Assembly (NCBI GenBank): GCA_035499215.1
Contig: DATJZH010000080.1
Coordinates: 1-22,983, forward strand
Direction of reading: 5' to 3'
Length of the DNA: 22,983 nucleotides
DNA from: DATJZH01 sp035499215
GTDB taxonomy: Bacteria > Actinomycetota > Actinomycetes > Streptosporangiales > Streptosporangiaceae
Within the stretch, counting starts at the first letter, position 1, and each line of letters opens with the position of its first letter. Below are positions 8,567-15,009 of the stretch, one piece after another. Below the pieces are notes generated by a model that was not told the DNA's origin, did no database searches, and saw nothing but the letters and a program-made list of their open reading frames with translations. The position numbers and the translations under genes are program-made.

Positions 8567-9408
8567 TGGGCCAGAAAGTGAACCCGCACGGGTTCCGGCT
8601 GGGCATCACCACCGACTTCAAGAGCCGGTGGTATGCCGACAAGCTGTACAAGGACTACGTCGCGGAAGACGTCGCGATCCGCCGGATGCTGCAGCGCGGC
8701 ATGGAGCGGGCGGGCATCTCCAAGGTGGAGATCGAGCGGACCAGGGACCGGGTGCGGGTGGACATCCACACCGCCAGGCCCGGCATTGTCATCGGCCGCC
8801 GCGGCGCCGAGGCTGACCGCATCCGCGGTGACCTGGAGAAGCTGACCGGCAAGCAGATCCAGCTGAACATCCTCGAGGTGAAGAACCCCGAGATCGACGC
8901 CCAGCTTGTTGCCCAGGGCGTAGCCGAGCAGCTGTCCAGCCGGGTCTCCTTCCGCCGTGCCATGCGCAAGGCGATGCAGACGGCGATGAAGAGCGGCGCC
9001 AAGGGCATCCGGGTGCAGTGCTCCGGGCGCCTGGGCGGCGCGGAGATGTCGCGGTCGGAGTTCTACCGCGAGGGCCGGGTGCCGCTGCACACGCTGCGCG
9101 CCGACATTGACTACGGCTTCTACGAGGCCCGCACGACGTTCGGCCGGATCGGCGTGAAGGTATGGATCTACCGCGGCGAGGCCGCGCAGACCAGGACCGA
9201 GCGAGAGGCCGCCGCGGCCGCGCTGCGGGCAGGCCAGCGTCCCGGCCGTGACCGGGAGCGGCCGCCGCAGCGGCGGCGCAGGCCCGGCTCCCCGGACGGG
9301 ACCGACCGGCCTGCGGCGGGGGGTCCCGACCGTGGCGACGCGCCCGCGCCCGAGACGCAGGCCCAGCCGGCTACTGCGGCCCCGGCGACGGCGGGCGAGG
9401 AGGGCTGA
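8566..9408 (+). CDS. rpsC: 30S ribosomal protein S3
   Basis: S3 forms part of the mRNA entry channel and its helicase activity. It starts at GTG 8566 within TAGTG, with GGGAGAGG at 8550-8557. The 280-residue product begins VGQKVNPHGFRLGIT and has a KH domain with the GRRG loop at 77-80, followed by the conserved C-terminal domain with SGRLGGAEMSRSEFYREGRVPLHTLRADIDYG near 140-175. Beyond about residue 208 is a 70-residue tail rich in Arg, Pro and Ala. Long tails of this kind are usual in actinobacterial S3. Confidence 0.97.
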   Translation: MGQKVNPHGFRLGITTDFKSRWYADKLYKDYVAEDVAIRRMLQRGMERAGISKVEIERTRDRVRVDIHTARPGIVIGRRGAEADRIRGDLEKLTGKQIQLNILEVKNPEIDAQLVAQGVAEQLSSRVSFRRAMRKAMQTAMKSGAKGIRVQCSGRLGGAEMSRSEFYREGRVPLHTLRADIDYGFYEARTTFGRIGVKVWIYRGEAAQTRTEREAAAAALRAGQRPGRDRERPPQRRRRPGSPDGTDRPAAGGPDRGDAPAPETQAQPATAAPATAGEEG

Positions 9409-9411
9409 GGA

Positions 9412-9831
9412 ATGCTCATCCCGCGCAGGGTCAAGCACCGCAAGCAGCACCGGCCGGACCGGCACGGTGCGGCGAAGGGCGGGACCAAGGTGACGTTCGG
9501 CGAGTACGGCATCCAGGCCGTGGAGCACTCCTACGTCACCAACCGGCAGATCGAGGCCGCCCGTATCGCCATGACCCGGCACATCCGGCGCGGCGGGAAG
9601 GTGTGGATCACGATCTACCCGGACCGGCCGCTGACCAAGAAGCCGGCCGAGACGCGGATGGGCTCCGGCAAGGGCGCGCCCGAGTGGTGGGTCGCGAACG
9701 TCAAGCCCGGACGCGTGATGTTCGAGCTGTCCGGCGTCCCGGAGCCGGTCGCCAGGGAAGCTTTGCGCCGCGCGATGCACAAGCTGCCGATGAAAACGAA
9801 GTTCGTCAAGCGAGAGGTCGGTGAGGCGTGA
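9412..9831 (+). CDS. rplP: 50S ribosomal protein L16
   Basis: L16 organises the A-site side of the peptidyl transferase centre and helps position aminoacyl-tRNA. The 139-residue product starts MLIPRRVKHRKQHRP and has ITIYPDRPLTKKPAETRMGSGKGAPE near 65-90. It ends HKLPMKTKFVKREVGEA. GAGGAGGG at 9397-9404 precedes the ATG at 9412 by seven bases. The 3' end is partly duplicated directly downstream, so the stop overlaps the start of a mini-ORF (TGATG) and not of rpmC itself. Confidence 0.98.
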   Translation: MLIPRRVKHRKQHRPDRHGAAKGGTKVTFGEYGIQAVEHSYVTNRQIEAARIAMTRHIRRGGKVWITIYPDRPLTKKPAETRMGSGKGAPEWWVANVKPGRVMFELSGVPEPVAREALRRAMHKLPMKTKFVKREVGEA

Positions 9832-9910
9832 TGTCAGTGACGCACAAGCTGCCGATGCTGCGCTCATCTGGGCGAAAGTTCGTCAAGCGAGAGGTCGGTG
9901 AGGCGTGATG
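9777..9910 (+). repeat. Split direct duplication of the rplP 3' end
   Basis: Two blocks of the rplP end recur downstream. The 16 bases GCACAAGCTGCCGATG at 9777-9792 recur at 9842-9857. A 35-base block at 9799-9833, running from AAGTTCGTC to the TGATG junction, recurs exactly at 9876-9910. The material between the blocks differs: 6 bases in copy one, 18 in copy two. That net change of 12 bases keeps frame. Both copies therefore carry the same ribosome binding context and stop-start overlap. Confidence 0.95.
9831..9908 (+). CDS. Mini-ORF duplicating the L16 C-terminus
   Basis: This 25-codon frame runs from the ATG that overlaps the rplP stop to a TGA that overlaps the rpmC start. The peptide begins MSVTHKLPM, continues with LRSSGR and ends KFVKREVGEA. 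It equals the L16 tail, with LRSSGR in place of KT and a new four-residue start. It has no independent family. Either it is translated as part of a termination-reinitiation chain, or it is a leftover of duplication that happens to be open. Retention of frame, stop and both TGATG overlaps favours the chain. No function for the peptide itself is claimed. Confidence 0.45.
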   Translation: MSVTHKLPMLRSSGRKFVKREVGEA

Positions 9911-10147
9911 GCCAAGGGACTGGCAGCCGCTGACCTGAGGTCCTCCACCGAGGACGAGCTTGCGGACAAGCTCGCCGAGGCGAAGATCGAGCTGTTCAAC
10001 CTGCGCTTCCAGGCGGCTACCGGCCAGCTGGAGAGTCACGGACGGCTGCGCGCCGTCCGCAAGGAGATCGCCCGCATCTACACGGTGAGGCGGGAGCGCG
10101 AGCTCGGCATCGTGACCGTGGCTGAGGAGGCGGACGAGAATGAGTAG
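9908..10147 (+). CDS. rpmC: 50S ribosomal protein L29
   Basis: L29 is a small two-helix protein near the tunnel exit, next to L23. The 79-residue product starts MAKGLAAADLRSSTEDELADKL and has the conserved ELFNLRFQAATGQLE near residues 29-43 and a helix with the KEIARI core. The ATG at 9908 lies in TGATG, overlapping the mini-ORF stop; a GTG immediately before it at 9905 is a less likely start. The C-terminus carries an acidic tail that overlaps rpsQ by eight bases. Confidence 0.96.
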   Translation: MAKGLAAADLRSSTEDELADKLAEAKIELFNLRFQAATGQLESHGRLRAVRKEIARIYTVRRERELGIVTVAEEADENE

Positions 10148-10436
10148 CGGACCGGAAGCAACCACCGAGCAGGGCACCGCCGTCTCCCGCGGCTACCGCA
10201 AGGTGCGCGAGGGCCTGGTTGTCAGCGACAAGATGGACAGGACCGTCGTGGTCGTCGTTGAGGACCGGGTCAAGCATCCCAAGTACGGCAAGGTCATCCG
10301 CCGGACGAAGAAATACAAGGCCCACGACGGCGAGAACGCCTGCGGCGTCGGCGACCGGGTGCTGCTGATGGAGACCCGGCCGCTGTCGGCGACCAAGCGC
10401 TGGCGTGTCGCGGAGATCTTGGAGAAGGCCAAGTAA
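10140..10436 (+). CDS. rpsQ: 30S ribosomal protein S17
   Basis: S17 is a primary 16S rRNA binder with an OB fold. The 98-residue product has VREGLVVSDKMDRTVVVVVEDRVKHPKYGK near 22-51, followed by a conserved KKYKAHDGENACGVGDRV block near 57-74. About 20 poorly conserved residues precede the core, common in actinobacteria. GAGGAGG at 10124-10130, inside rpmC, gives nine-base spacing to the ATG at 10140. It is the last gene of the S10 block and is followed by a hairpin. Confidence 0.97.
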   Translation: MSSGPEATTEQGTAVSRGYRKVREGLVVSDKMDRTVVVVVEDRVKHPKYGKVIRRTKKYKAHDGENACGVGDRVLLMETRPLSATKRWRVAEILEKAK

Positions 10437-10445
10437 CAGGGCACC

Positions 10446-10472
10446 GGCGGGAGTACCCGAAGGGTTTCCGCC
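10446..10472 (+). terminator. Hairpin at the S10/spc boundary
   Basis: GGCGGGA at 10446-10452 pairs with TTCCGCC at 10466-10472, with one G-U pair. ACCC at 10455-10458 pairs with GGGT at 10462-10465 around loop GAA, leaving a two-base bulge. It begins nine bases after the rpsQ stop, in a 93-base gap before rplN. No T-tract follows, so it may be an attenuator or processing site and not a full stop. Confidence 0.4.
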
Positions 10473-10529
10473 CAGCCCGCCAGGATCCGCCCGTCCTCGC
10501 AGAGGCCGGCGCTAGAAGCAGGAGTTGAC

Positions 10530-10898
10530 GTGATCCAGCAGGAGTCGCGGCTCAAGGTCGCCGACAACACCGGAGCCAAGGAGATCTTGTGCATCCGCGT
10601 GCTCGGCGGCTCGGGCAGGCGATACGCGGGCATCGGCGACGTCATCGTGGCCACCGTAAAGGACGCCCTGCCGGGCGCCGGGGTGAAGAAGGGCGACGTG
10701 GTCAAGGCCGTCGTCGTGCGCACGCGCAAGGAGCGGCGTCGCGGTGACGGCTCCTACATCCGCTTTGACGAGAACGCGGCCGTGCTGATCAGGGATGGCG
10801 GCGACCCGCGGGGTACCCGGATCTTCGGGCCGGTTGGCCGGGAACTGCGGGAGAAGCGCTTCATGCGGATCATCTCGCTGGCGCCGGAGGTGCTGTGA
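10530..10898 (+). CDS. rplN: 50S ribosomal protein L14
   Basis: L14 lies at the subunit interface and forms part of intersubunit bridges. The 122-residue product starts with GTG at 10530, giving MIQQESRLKVADNTGAKE. It has CIRVLGGSGRRYAGIGDVIVATVKDA near residues 21-46 and ends EKRFMRIISLAPEVL, all standard. AGGAG at 10520-10524 supplies the ribosome binding site. It opens the spc block. Its stop overlaps the rplX start as TGATG. Confidence 0.98.
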   Translation: MIQQESRLKVADNTGAKEILCIRVLGGSGRRYAGIGDVIVATVKDALPGAGVKKGDVVKAVVVRTRKERRRGDGSYIRFDENAAVLIRDGGDPRGTRIFGPVGRELREKRFMRIISLAPEVL

Positions 10899-11272
10899 TG
10901 GCGAGCAAGAGCAGTGCGCCGAAGAAGGCGGAGACGCGGAAGGCGCCGACTATGAAGATCAAGAAGGGCGACCGCGTCGTCGTCATCGCCGGCAAGGACA
11001 GCGGGCGCGAGGGCGTCGTCAGGGTCGCGTACCCCGAGCGGCAGAAAGTCCTCGTCGAGGGCGTCAACATGATCAAGAAAAACACCAAGGTGGACTACCA
11101 GGGCCGCCGCGGCGCCAAGGAGGGCGGCATCATCCACCAGGAGGCGCCGATCCACGTGAGCAACGTGGCGCTGATCGACCCGGACACGAAGAAGCCGGCC
11201 AGGGCCGGATACCGGATCACCGAGGGCAAGACCAAGGTCCGGGTCACCCGGCCCGACGGTAAGGAAATCTGA
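10898..11272 (+). CDS. rplX: 50S ribosomal protein L24
   Basis: L24 is an assembly initiator that binds the 5' end of 23S rRNA through a KOW domain. The product is 124 residues from the ATG at 10898. The core begins MKIKKGDRVVVIAGKDSG at residue 19, and the first 18 residues form a Lys/Ala-rich extension. GGAGG at 10886-10890 supports the early ATG. A second candidate start, ATG 10952 with GGAAGG at 10938-10943, would give the classic L24 N-terminus, so the start is uncertain. Stop and rplE start overlap as TGATG. Confidence 0.95.
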   Translation: MASKSSAPKKAETRKAPTMKIKKGDRVVVIAGKDSGREGVVRVAYPERQKVLVEGVNMIKKNTKVDYQGRRGAKEGGIIHQEAPIHVSNVALIDPDTKKPARAGYRITEGKTKVRVTRPDGKEI

Positions 11273-11940
11273 TGGCTGCCACCAAGACCAAGCGGCCCGC
11301 GGCCGAGCGCGGCGTAGCTGGCCGCGGCGCCGCGGCCGCGGCTGCGCCGCCAGCTGCGGCGGCAGCGGGTTCGCCGCCGGCCGCGGCGGCGGGCACGCCC
11401 CCCCGGCTGAAGCAGCGCTACCTGGCCGAGATCGCCCCGGCGCTGCGCCAGGAATTCGGCTACGCCAACGTCATGCAGGTGCCGGGGATGGCGAAGATCG
11501 CGGTCAACATGGGCGTGGGTGAGGCGGCACGTGACGCCAAGCTCATCGACGGCGCGATCCGGGACCTGGCGGTCATCACCGGGCAGAAGCCGGCGGTCGC
11601 CAGGGCGCGGAAGTCGATCGCGCAGTTCAAGCTCAGGGAGGGCATGCCGATCGGCGCCCACGTGACCCTGCGCGGTGACCGGATGTGGGAGTTCTGCGAC
11701 CGGCTGCTGTCGATCGCGCTGCCCCGGATCCGTGACTTCCGCGGCCTGTCCGACCGGCAGTTCGACGGCCGCGGGAATTACACCTTCGGCCTGACCGAGC
11801 AGCTGATGTTCCATGAGATCAACCCCGATCAGGTGGACAGGCAGCGCGGCATGGACGTGACCGTCGTCACGACCGCGACCAACGACGCCGAGGGCCGCTC
11901 ACTGCTGCGGCGGCTCGGCTTCCCGTTCAAGGAGAACTGA
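11272..11940 (+). CDS. rplE: 50S ribosomal protein L5 with Ala/Pro-rich N-terminus
   Basis: L5 binds 5S rRNA and contacts P-site tRNA and S13. The core begins near residue 45 (RLKQRYLAEIAPALRQEFGY). It contains ARARKSIAQFKLREGMPIG near 107-125, and later RDFRGLSDRQFDGRGNYTFGLTEQ. The total is 222 residues against about 180-190 usual. The extra 40 are nearly all Ala, Pro, Gly and Lys/Arg, coded by GC-repetitive DNA. The ATG at 11272 overlaps the rplX stop and follows AAGGA at 11261-11265, so the extension is probably translated. No alternative start just before the core is evident. Confidence 0.95.
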   Translation: MAATKTKRPAAERGVAGRGAAAAAAPPAAAAAGSPPAAAAGTPPRLKQRYLAEIAPALRQEFGYANVMQVPGMAKIAVNMGVGEAARDAKLIDGAIRDLAVITGQKPAVARARKSIAQFKLREGMPIGAHVTLRGDRMWEFCDRLLSIALPRIRDFRGLSDRQFDGRGNYTFGLTEQLMFHEINPDQVDRQRGMDVTVVTTATNDAEGRSLLRRLGFPFKEN

Positions 11941-11943
11941 GTA

Positions 11944-12129
11944 GTGGCGAAGAAGAGCCTGATCGCCAAGGCGAAGCGCACGCCGAAGTACAAGGTGCGC
12001 GGGTACACCAGGTGCACCAGGTGCGGCCGGCCGCGCGCCGTCTACCGCAGGTTCGGCCTGTGCCGGATCTGCTTCCGCTCGATGGCGCATCGCGGCGAGC
12101 TGCCCGGCATCACCAAGTCCAGCTGGTAA
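11944..12129 (+). CDS. rpsN: 30S ribosomal protein S14, zinc type
   Basis: This is the short zinc-binding form of S14 (also called rpsZ), part of the 30S head. The 61-residue product has Cys24, Cys27, Cys40 and Cys43 in two CxxC pairs and the conserved end RGELPGITKSSW. It begins with GTG at 11944, nine bases after AAGGAG at 11929-11934. Actinobacteria often have a second, zinc-free S14 elsewhere that is used in zinc shortage; that cannot be judged from this window. Confidence 0.98.
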   Translation: MAKKSLIAKAKRTPKYKVRGYTRCTRCGRPRAVYRRFGLCRICFRSMAHRGELPGITKSSW

Positions 12130-12251
12130 CAGCCGGCGGCAATATCCGGGCCCGCGAGCGCCCGGCGACAGATCCACCTTGGGCGCAACCCGCGCCCACC
12201 GACCACGCCGCAGGTCCCCGGGGAAACCGCGGCGAGGAGGGCCACCAGGCC
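12130..12251 (+). promoter_or_regulatory. Structured rpsN-rpsH gap
   Basis: The 122-base gap has no start codon followed by a usable frame. Two hairpins are visible. CCGGGC and GCCCGG pair around 12147-12166. GGGCGC at 12181-12186 pairs with GCGCCC at 12192-12197 around loop AACCC. It ends with GAGGAGG at 12234-12240 for rpsH. In E. coli S8 represses the spc operon at a site near rplE; whether anything here imitates helix 21 of 16S rRNA is not clear to me. Confidence 0.3.
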
Positions 12252-12650
12252 ATGACAATGACCGACCCGGTCGCAGACATGCTGACCCGGCTGCGCAATG
12301 CCAACTCGGCGTATCACGACTCCGTGATCATGCCCCATTCCAAGATCAAAGTGCATATTGCCGAGATCCTCCAGCAGGAGGGCTACATCGCGGGGTGGCG
12401 GGTCGAGGACGCCGAGGTCGGCAAGCATCTCGTGGTCGCGCTGAAGTACGGGCCAACCAGGGAGCGCTCGATCGCGGGCGTCAAGCGCGTCTCCAAGCCC
12501 GGCCTGCGGGTGTACGCGCGCAAGGACAATCTGCCCAGGGTGCTCGGCGGCCTCGGCGTCGCGATCATCTCGACGTCGGCGGGCCTTATGACCGACAAGC
12601 AGGCCAAGCGGCAGGGCGTAGGCGGGGAAGTCCTCGCCTACGTCTGGTAG
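12252..12650 (+). CDS. rpsH: 30S ribosomal protein S8
   Basis: S8 binds the central domain of 16S rRNA. The 132-residue product begins MTMTDPVADMLTRLRNANSAYHDSV and has the family end with GVAIISTSAGLMTDKQAKRQGVGGEVLAYVW. The ATG at 12252 is eleven bases after GAGGAGG at 12234-12240. The second ATG at 12258 is also possible and would shorten the protein by two residues. A much longer upstream frame through rpsN is not credible. Confidence 0.97.
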   Translation: MTMTDPVADMLTRLRNANSAYHDSVIMPHSKIKVHIAEILQQEGYIAGWRVEDAEVGKHLVVALKYGPTRERSIAGVKRVSKPGLRVYARKDNLPRVLGGLGVAIISTSAGLMTDKQAKRQGVGGEVLAYVW

Positions 12651-12659
12651 GAGCCGGCG

Positions 12660-13196
12660 ATGTCACGAATCGGACGCATGCCCGTCGTCGTCCCCAGCGG
12701 CGTGGACGTCACCATCAACGGCCGCGCGGTCACCGTGCGGGGCCCGAAGGGCAGCCTCAGCCTCGAGGTTGCGGAGCCCATCGAGGTCGCCCAGTCGGGC
12801 GGCGCCATCAGCGTCACCCGGCCCAGCGATGAGGGCGAGATCCGCGCGCTGCACGGCCTGTCCCGCTCGCTGATCGCCAACATGGTGACCGGCGTGACTG
12901 ACGGCTTCCGGAAGACGCTGGAGATCGTCGGCGTCGGCTACCGGGTGCAGGCCAGGGGCCAGGACCTCGAGTTCTCCCTGGGCTTCAGCCATCCGGTGCC
13001 CGTGCGCGCCCCCGAGGGGATCACCTTCCGGGTGGAGACGCCCACCAGGTTCGTCGTCGAGGGAATTGACAAGCAGCAGGTCGGCGAGGTTGCCGCCAAT
13101 ATCCGCAAGCTCCGCAAGCCTGATCCGTACAAGGGCAAGGGCGTGCGGTATCAGGGTGAGCAGATCCGGCGCAAGGCCGGGAAGGCTGGGAGGTAA
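12660..13196 (+). CDS. rplF: 50S ribosomal protein L6
   Basis: L6 lies near the factor-binding site and the sarcin-ricin loop. The 178-residue product starts MSRIGRMPVVVPSGVDV. It has two related alpha/beta domains, the second with the signature PDPYKGKGVRYQGEQIRRKAGK near residues 153-174. AGGAG at 12649-12653 gives six-base spacing to the ATG at 12660. It is nine bases from rpsH and three from rplR. Normal length and sequence. Confidence 0.98.
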   Translation: MSRIGRMPVVVPSGVDVTINGRAVTVRGPKGSLSLEVAEPIEVAQSGGAISVTRPSDEGEIRALHGLSRSLIANMVTGVTDGFRKTLEIVGVGYRVQARGQDLEFSLGFSHPVPVRAPEGITFRVETPTRFVVEGIDKQQVGEVAANIRKLRKPDPYKGKGVRYQGEQIRRKAGKAGR

Positions 13197-13199
13197 CCG

Positions 13200-13598
13200 A
13201 TGCCTGGCACCAAGACCAGGGGTCACGGGCAGGTCAAGAGCCGGGCCGTCACCCGCGGCTCGGCGCGCGCGCGACGCCACCTGCGAGTCCGCAAGAAGGT
13301 CCAGGGCAGTTCCGTGCGGCCCAGACTGGTCGTCACCCGCTCGGCCAGAAACACCTTCGCGCAGCTTGTGGACGATGTGCACGGCAACACGCTGGTTTCT
13401 GCCTCTACCCTGGACGAATCCATCCGCGGCGCGGACGGGGACAAGACCGCCAAGGCGCGCCGGGTCGGGGCGCTGCTCGCCGAGCGGGCCGCAACGACCG
13501 GGATCAGCGCCGTGGTGTTCGACCGCGGCGGCTACGCGTATCACGGCCGCGTCGCCGCGCTAGCCGAAGGCGCGCGAGACGGCGGGCTGGCCCTGTGA
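13200..13598 (+). CDS. rplR: 50S ribosomal protein L18
   Basis: L18 binds 5S rRNA and helps place it in the central protuberance. The 132-residue product has a basic N-terminus, RRHLRVRKKVQGSSVRPRLVV near residues 26-46 and VVFDRGGYAYHGRVAALAEGARDGGL near the end, as in the family. GGGAGG at 13188-13193 precedes the ATG at 13200 by six bases. The TGA at 13596-13598 overlaps an ATG, opening a chain of two short coupled frames before rpsE in place of a direct junction. Confidence 0.97.
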   Translation: MPGTKTRGHGQVKSRAVTRGSARARRHLRVRKKVQGSSVRPRLVVTRSARNTFAQLVDDVHGNTLVSASTLDESIRGADGDKTAKARRVGALLAERAATTGISAVVFDRGGYAYHGRVAALAEGARDGGLAL

Positions 13599-13639
13599 TG
13601 ACCGGCCCCGTGATGACCGGACCGCGATGACTGGCTCGG
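13595..13639 (+). repeat. 15-bp repeat of the rplR stop-start junction
   Basis: GTGATGACCGG occurs at 13595-13605 and again at 13610-13620, within 15-base units that match at 13 positions. A third, decayed copy (GATGACTGG) lies at 13626-13634. Each unit holds the stop-start overlap motif, so the repeat multiplies a translational coupling site. Confidence 0.75.
13598..13630 (+). CDS. Ten-codon mini-ORF in the rplR-rpsE gap
   Basis: The frame MTGPVMTGPR starts at the ATG overlapping the rplR stop (TGATG) and ends at the TGA at 13628-13630, which overlaps the next ATG as ATGA. The peptide is itself a near-tandem repeat of MTGP. It is too short for homology. Evidence is positional only: both ends overlap neighbouring frames exactly as in coupled bacterial genes. 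It may be a by-product of the 15-bp duplication. Confidence 0.3.
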   Translation: MTGPVMTGPR

Positions 13640-13713
13640 AAATGGATGGCACCACGAGGACAAGCCCGGCGAAGGCTGGCATTCGCATCAACGAGAAGAA
13701 AAGGGAAATCTGA
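13627..13713 (+). CDS. 28-codon mini-ORF coupled to rpsE
   Basis: The frame begins MTGSEMDGTTRTSPAKAGIR and ends EKKREI. It starts in an ATGA overlap with the preceding ten-codon frame and stops in a TGATG overlap with rpsE. The last half is Lys/Arg-rich. I do not recognise it. The junction sequence GGAAATCTGATGGC also occurs at the rplX-rplE junction (about 11263-11276), so the two junctions may share descent or simply share a good reinitiation context. Translation is inferred from the overlaps, not shown. Confidence 0.35.
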   Translation: MTGSEMDGTTRTSPAKAGIRINEKKREI

Positions 13714-14336
13714 TGGCAGCAACTCCGCGGCGCGGCACAGGAGGCAGCGGCGAACGGCGCGACCGCCGTGACGACCGCCGCGGCGGTGCGGCCGAGAAAG
13801 GCACCGCCTACCTGGAGCGCGTGGTCACCATTAACAGGGTGGCCAAGGTCGTCCAGGGCGGCCGGCGGTTCAGCTTCACCGCGCTGGTCGTCGTGGGCGA
13901 CGGCAACGGCATGGTCGGCGTCGGGTACGGCAAGGCCAAGGAGGTCCCGGCAGCGATCGCCAAGGGGGTCGAGGCGGCCAAGAAGAGCTTCTTCAGGGTG
14001 CCCAGGATCGCCGGCACGATTCCGCACACGGTGCAGGGCCAGGAGGCGGCCGGCGTCGTGCTGCTCAGGCCGGCCAGCCCGGGGACCGGCGTCATCGCCG
14101 GCGGCCCGGTGCGCGCCGTGCTGGAGTGCGCGGGCATTCACGATGTGCTCTCCCGGTCGCTCGGCTCGTCGAACCCCATCAACGTGGTACATGCGACAGT
14201 CGCGGCGCTGAAGGGCCTGAGCCGGCCGGAGGAGATCGCGGCCCGGCGCGGCCTGCCGATCGAGCACGTCGCCCCGGCGGCGATGCTCCGGGCCCGCGCG
14301 ACCGCGGCGAGCACCGCGACACCGGGAAACAGCTGA
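13713..14336 (+). CDS. rpsE: 30S ribosomal protein S5
   Basis: S5 acts in decoding accuracy and lines the mRNA entry site with S3 and S4. The 207-residue product has an Arg/Gly-rich N-terminus, then the double-stranded-RNA-binding-like domain (LERVVTINRVAKVVQGGRRFSF, about 34-55) and the C-terminal domain with GTGVIAGGPVRAVLECAGIHDVL. The loop around VVQGGRR, where spectinomycin-resistance changes occur, looks wild type. The ATG at 13713 overlaps a mini-ORF stop and has AAGGGA at 13701-13706. Confidence 0.98.
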   Translation: MAATPRRGTGGSGERRDRRDDRRGGAAEKGTAYLERVVTINRVAKVVQGGRRFSFTALVVVGDGNGMVGVGYGKAKEVPAAIAKGVEAAKKSFFRVPRIAGTIPHTVQGQEAAGVVLLRPASPGTGVIAGGPVRAVLECAGIHDVLSRSLGSSNPINVVHATVAALKGLSRPEEIAARRGLPIEHVAPAAMLRARATAASTATPGNS

Positions 14337-14348
14337 GCGGAGCAGGAC

Positions 14349-14531
14349 ATGGCAGAGCTAAGGGTCACCCAGACCAAGTCGAAGATCGGCGGCAACCAGT
14401 CGCAGCGGGACTCGCTGCGCTCCCTGGGCCTGCGGCGGATCGGCGACGTGGTCGTCAAGGCGGACCGTCCCGAGATCCGCGGCATGATCCAGGCGGTGCG
14501 CCACCTGGTCACCGTGGAGGAGGTCGACTGA
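14349..14531 (+). CDS. rpmD: 50S ribosomal protein L30
   Basis: L30 is a small protein that bridges domains of 23S rRNA. The 60-residue product has the family core VTQTKSKIGGNQSQRDSLRSLGLRRIGD, then VVKADRPEIRGMIQAVRHLV. GGAG at 14339-14342 gives six-base spacing to the ATG at 14349. Its last codons contain the GGAGGAGG that serves rplO, which begins one base after the stop. Confidence 0.97.
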   Translation: MAELRVTQTKSKIGGNQSQRDSLRSLGLRRIGDVVVKADRPEIRGMIQAVRHLVTVEEVD

Positions 14532-14532
14532 G

Positions 14533-15009
14533 ATGGCAGACACCGACAACACCCCGGGCGGGCGCGCAGGACTCAAGATCCACCACCTGCGGCCGACGCC
14601 GGGCGCGCGCACGGCCCGCACCAGGGTGGGCCGCGGCCAGGGTTCGAAGGGCAAGACGGCAGGCCGCGGCACGAAGGGCACCAAGGCGCGAGCCCAGGTG
14701 GCGGCGGCTTTCGAGGGCGGCCAGATGCCGCTGCACCGTCGGCTGCCCAAGCTGAAGGGGTTCTCCAACCTGCGGTTCAAGACCACTTACCAGGTCGTCA
14801 ACCTCGACCGGCTTGCGGTGCTGTATCCGGGCGGCGGGGACGTGACCCCGGACACCCTCGCGGCCAAGGGGGCCGTCCGGCCCGGCGAGCTGATCAAGAT
14901 CCTGGGCCAGGGCGAGGCAGCGGCGCCGCTGCGGGTCACCGCCCATGCCTTCTCCGCCTCGGCCAGGGAGAAGATCGCCGCGGCGGGCGGGACCATCACC
15001 GAGTTGTGA
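14533..15009 (+). CDS. rplO: 50S ribosomal protein L15
   Basis: L15 is a late-assembly protein with a long extended N-terminus that runs into 23S rRNA. The 158-residue product has LKIHHLRPTPGARTARTRVGRGQGSKGKTAGRGTKG near residues 14-49 and GGQMPLHRRLPKLKGF near 62-77, as expected. GGAGGAGG at 14516-14523, inside rpmD, gives nine-base spacing to the ATG at 14533. A 317-base gap with hairpins and repeats follows before secY. Confidence 0.98.
   Translation: MADTDNTPGGRAGLKIHHLRPTPGARTARTRVGRGQGSKGKTAGRGTKGTKARAQVAAAFEGGQMPLHRRLPKLKGFSNLRFKTTYQVVNLDRLAVLYPGGGDVTPDTLAAKGAVRPGELIKILGQGEAAAPLRVTAHAFSASAREKIAAAGGTITEL

Noticed and set aside
8563..9867. A 434-codon minus-strand frame opposite rpsC and rplP
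   Set aside because: It is a shadow of two well-identified ribosomal genes in high-GC DNA.
12012..12251. N-terminal extension of S8 through the rpsN gene
   Set aside because: The frame overlaps rpsN in another phase; S8 homology begins exactly at 12252, behind a good ribosome binding site.
13797..13890. Spectinomycin-resistance change in S5
   Set aside because: The VVQGGRRFSF loop has no deletion or substitution of the known type.
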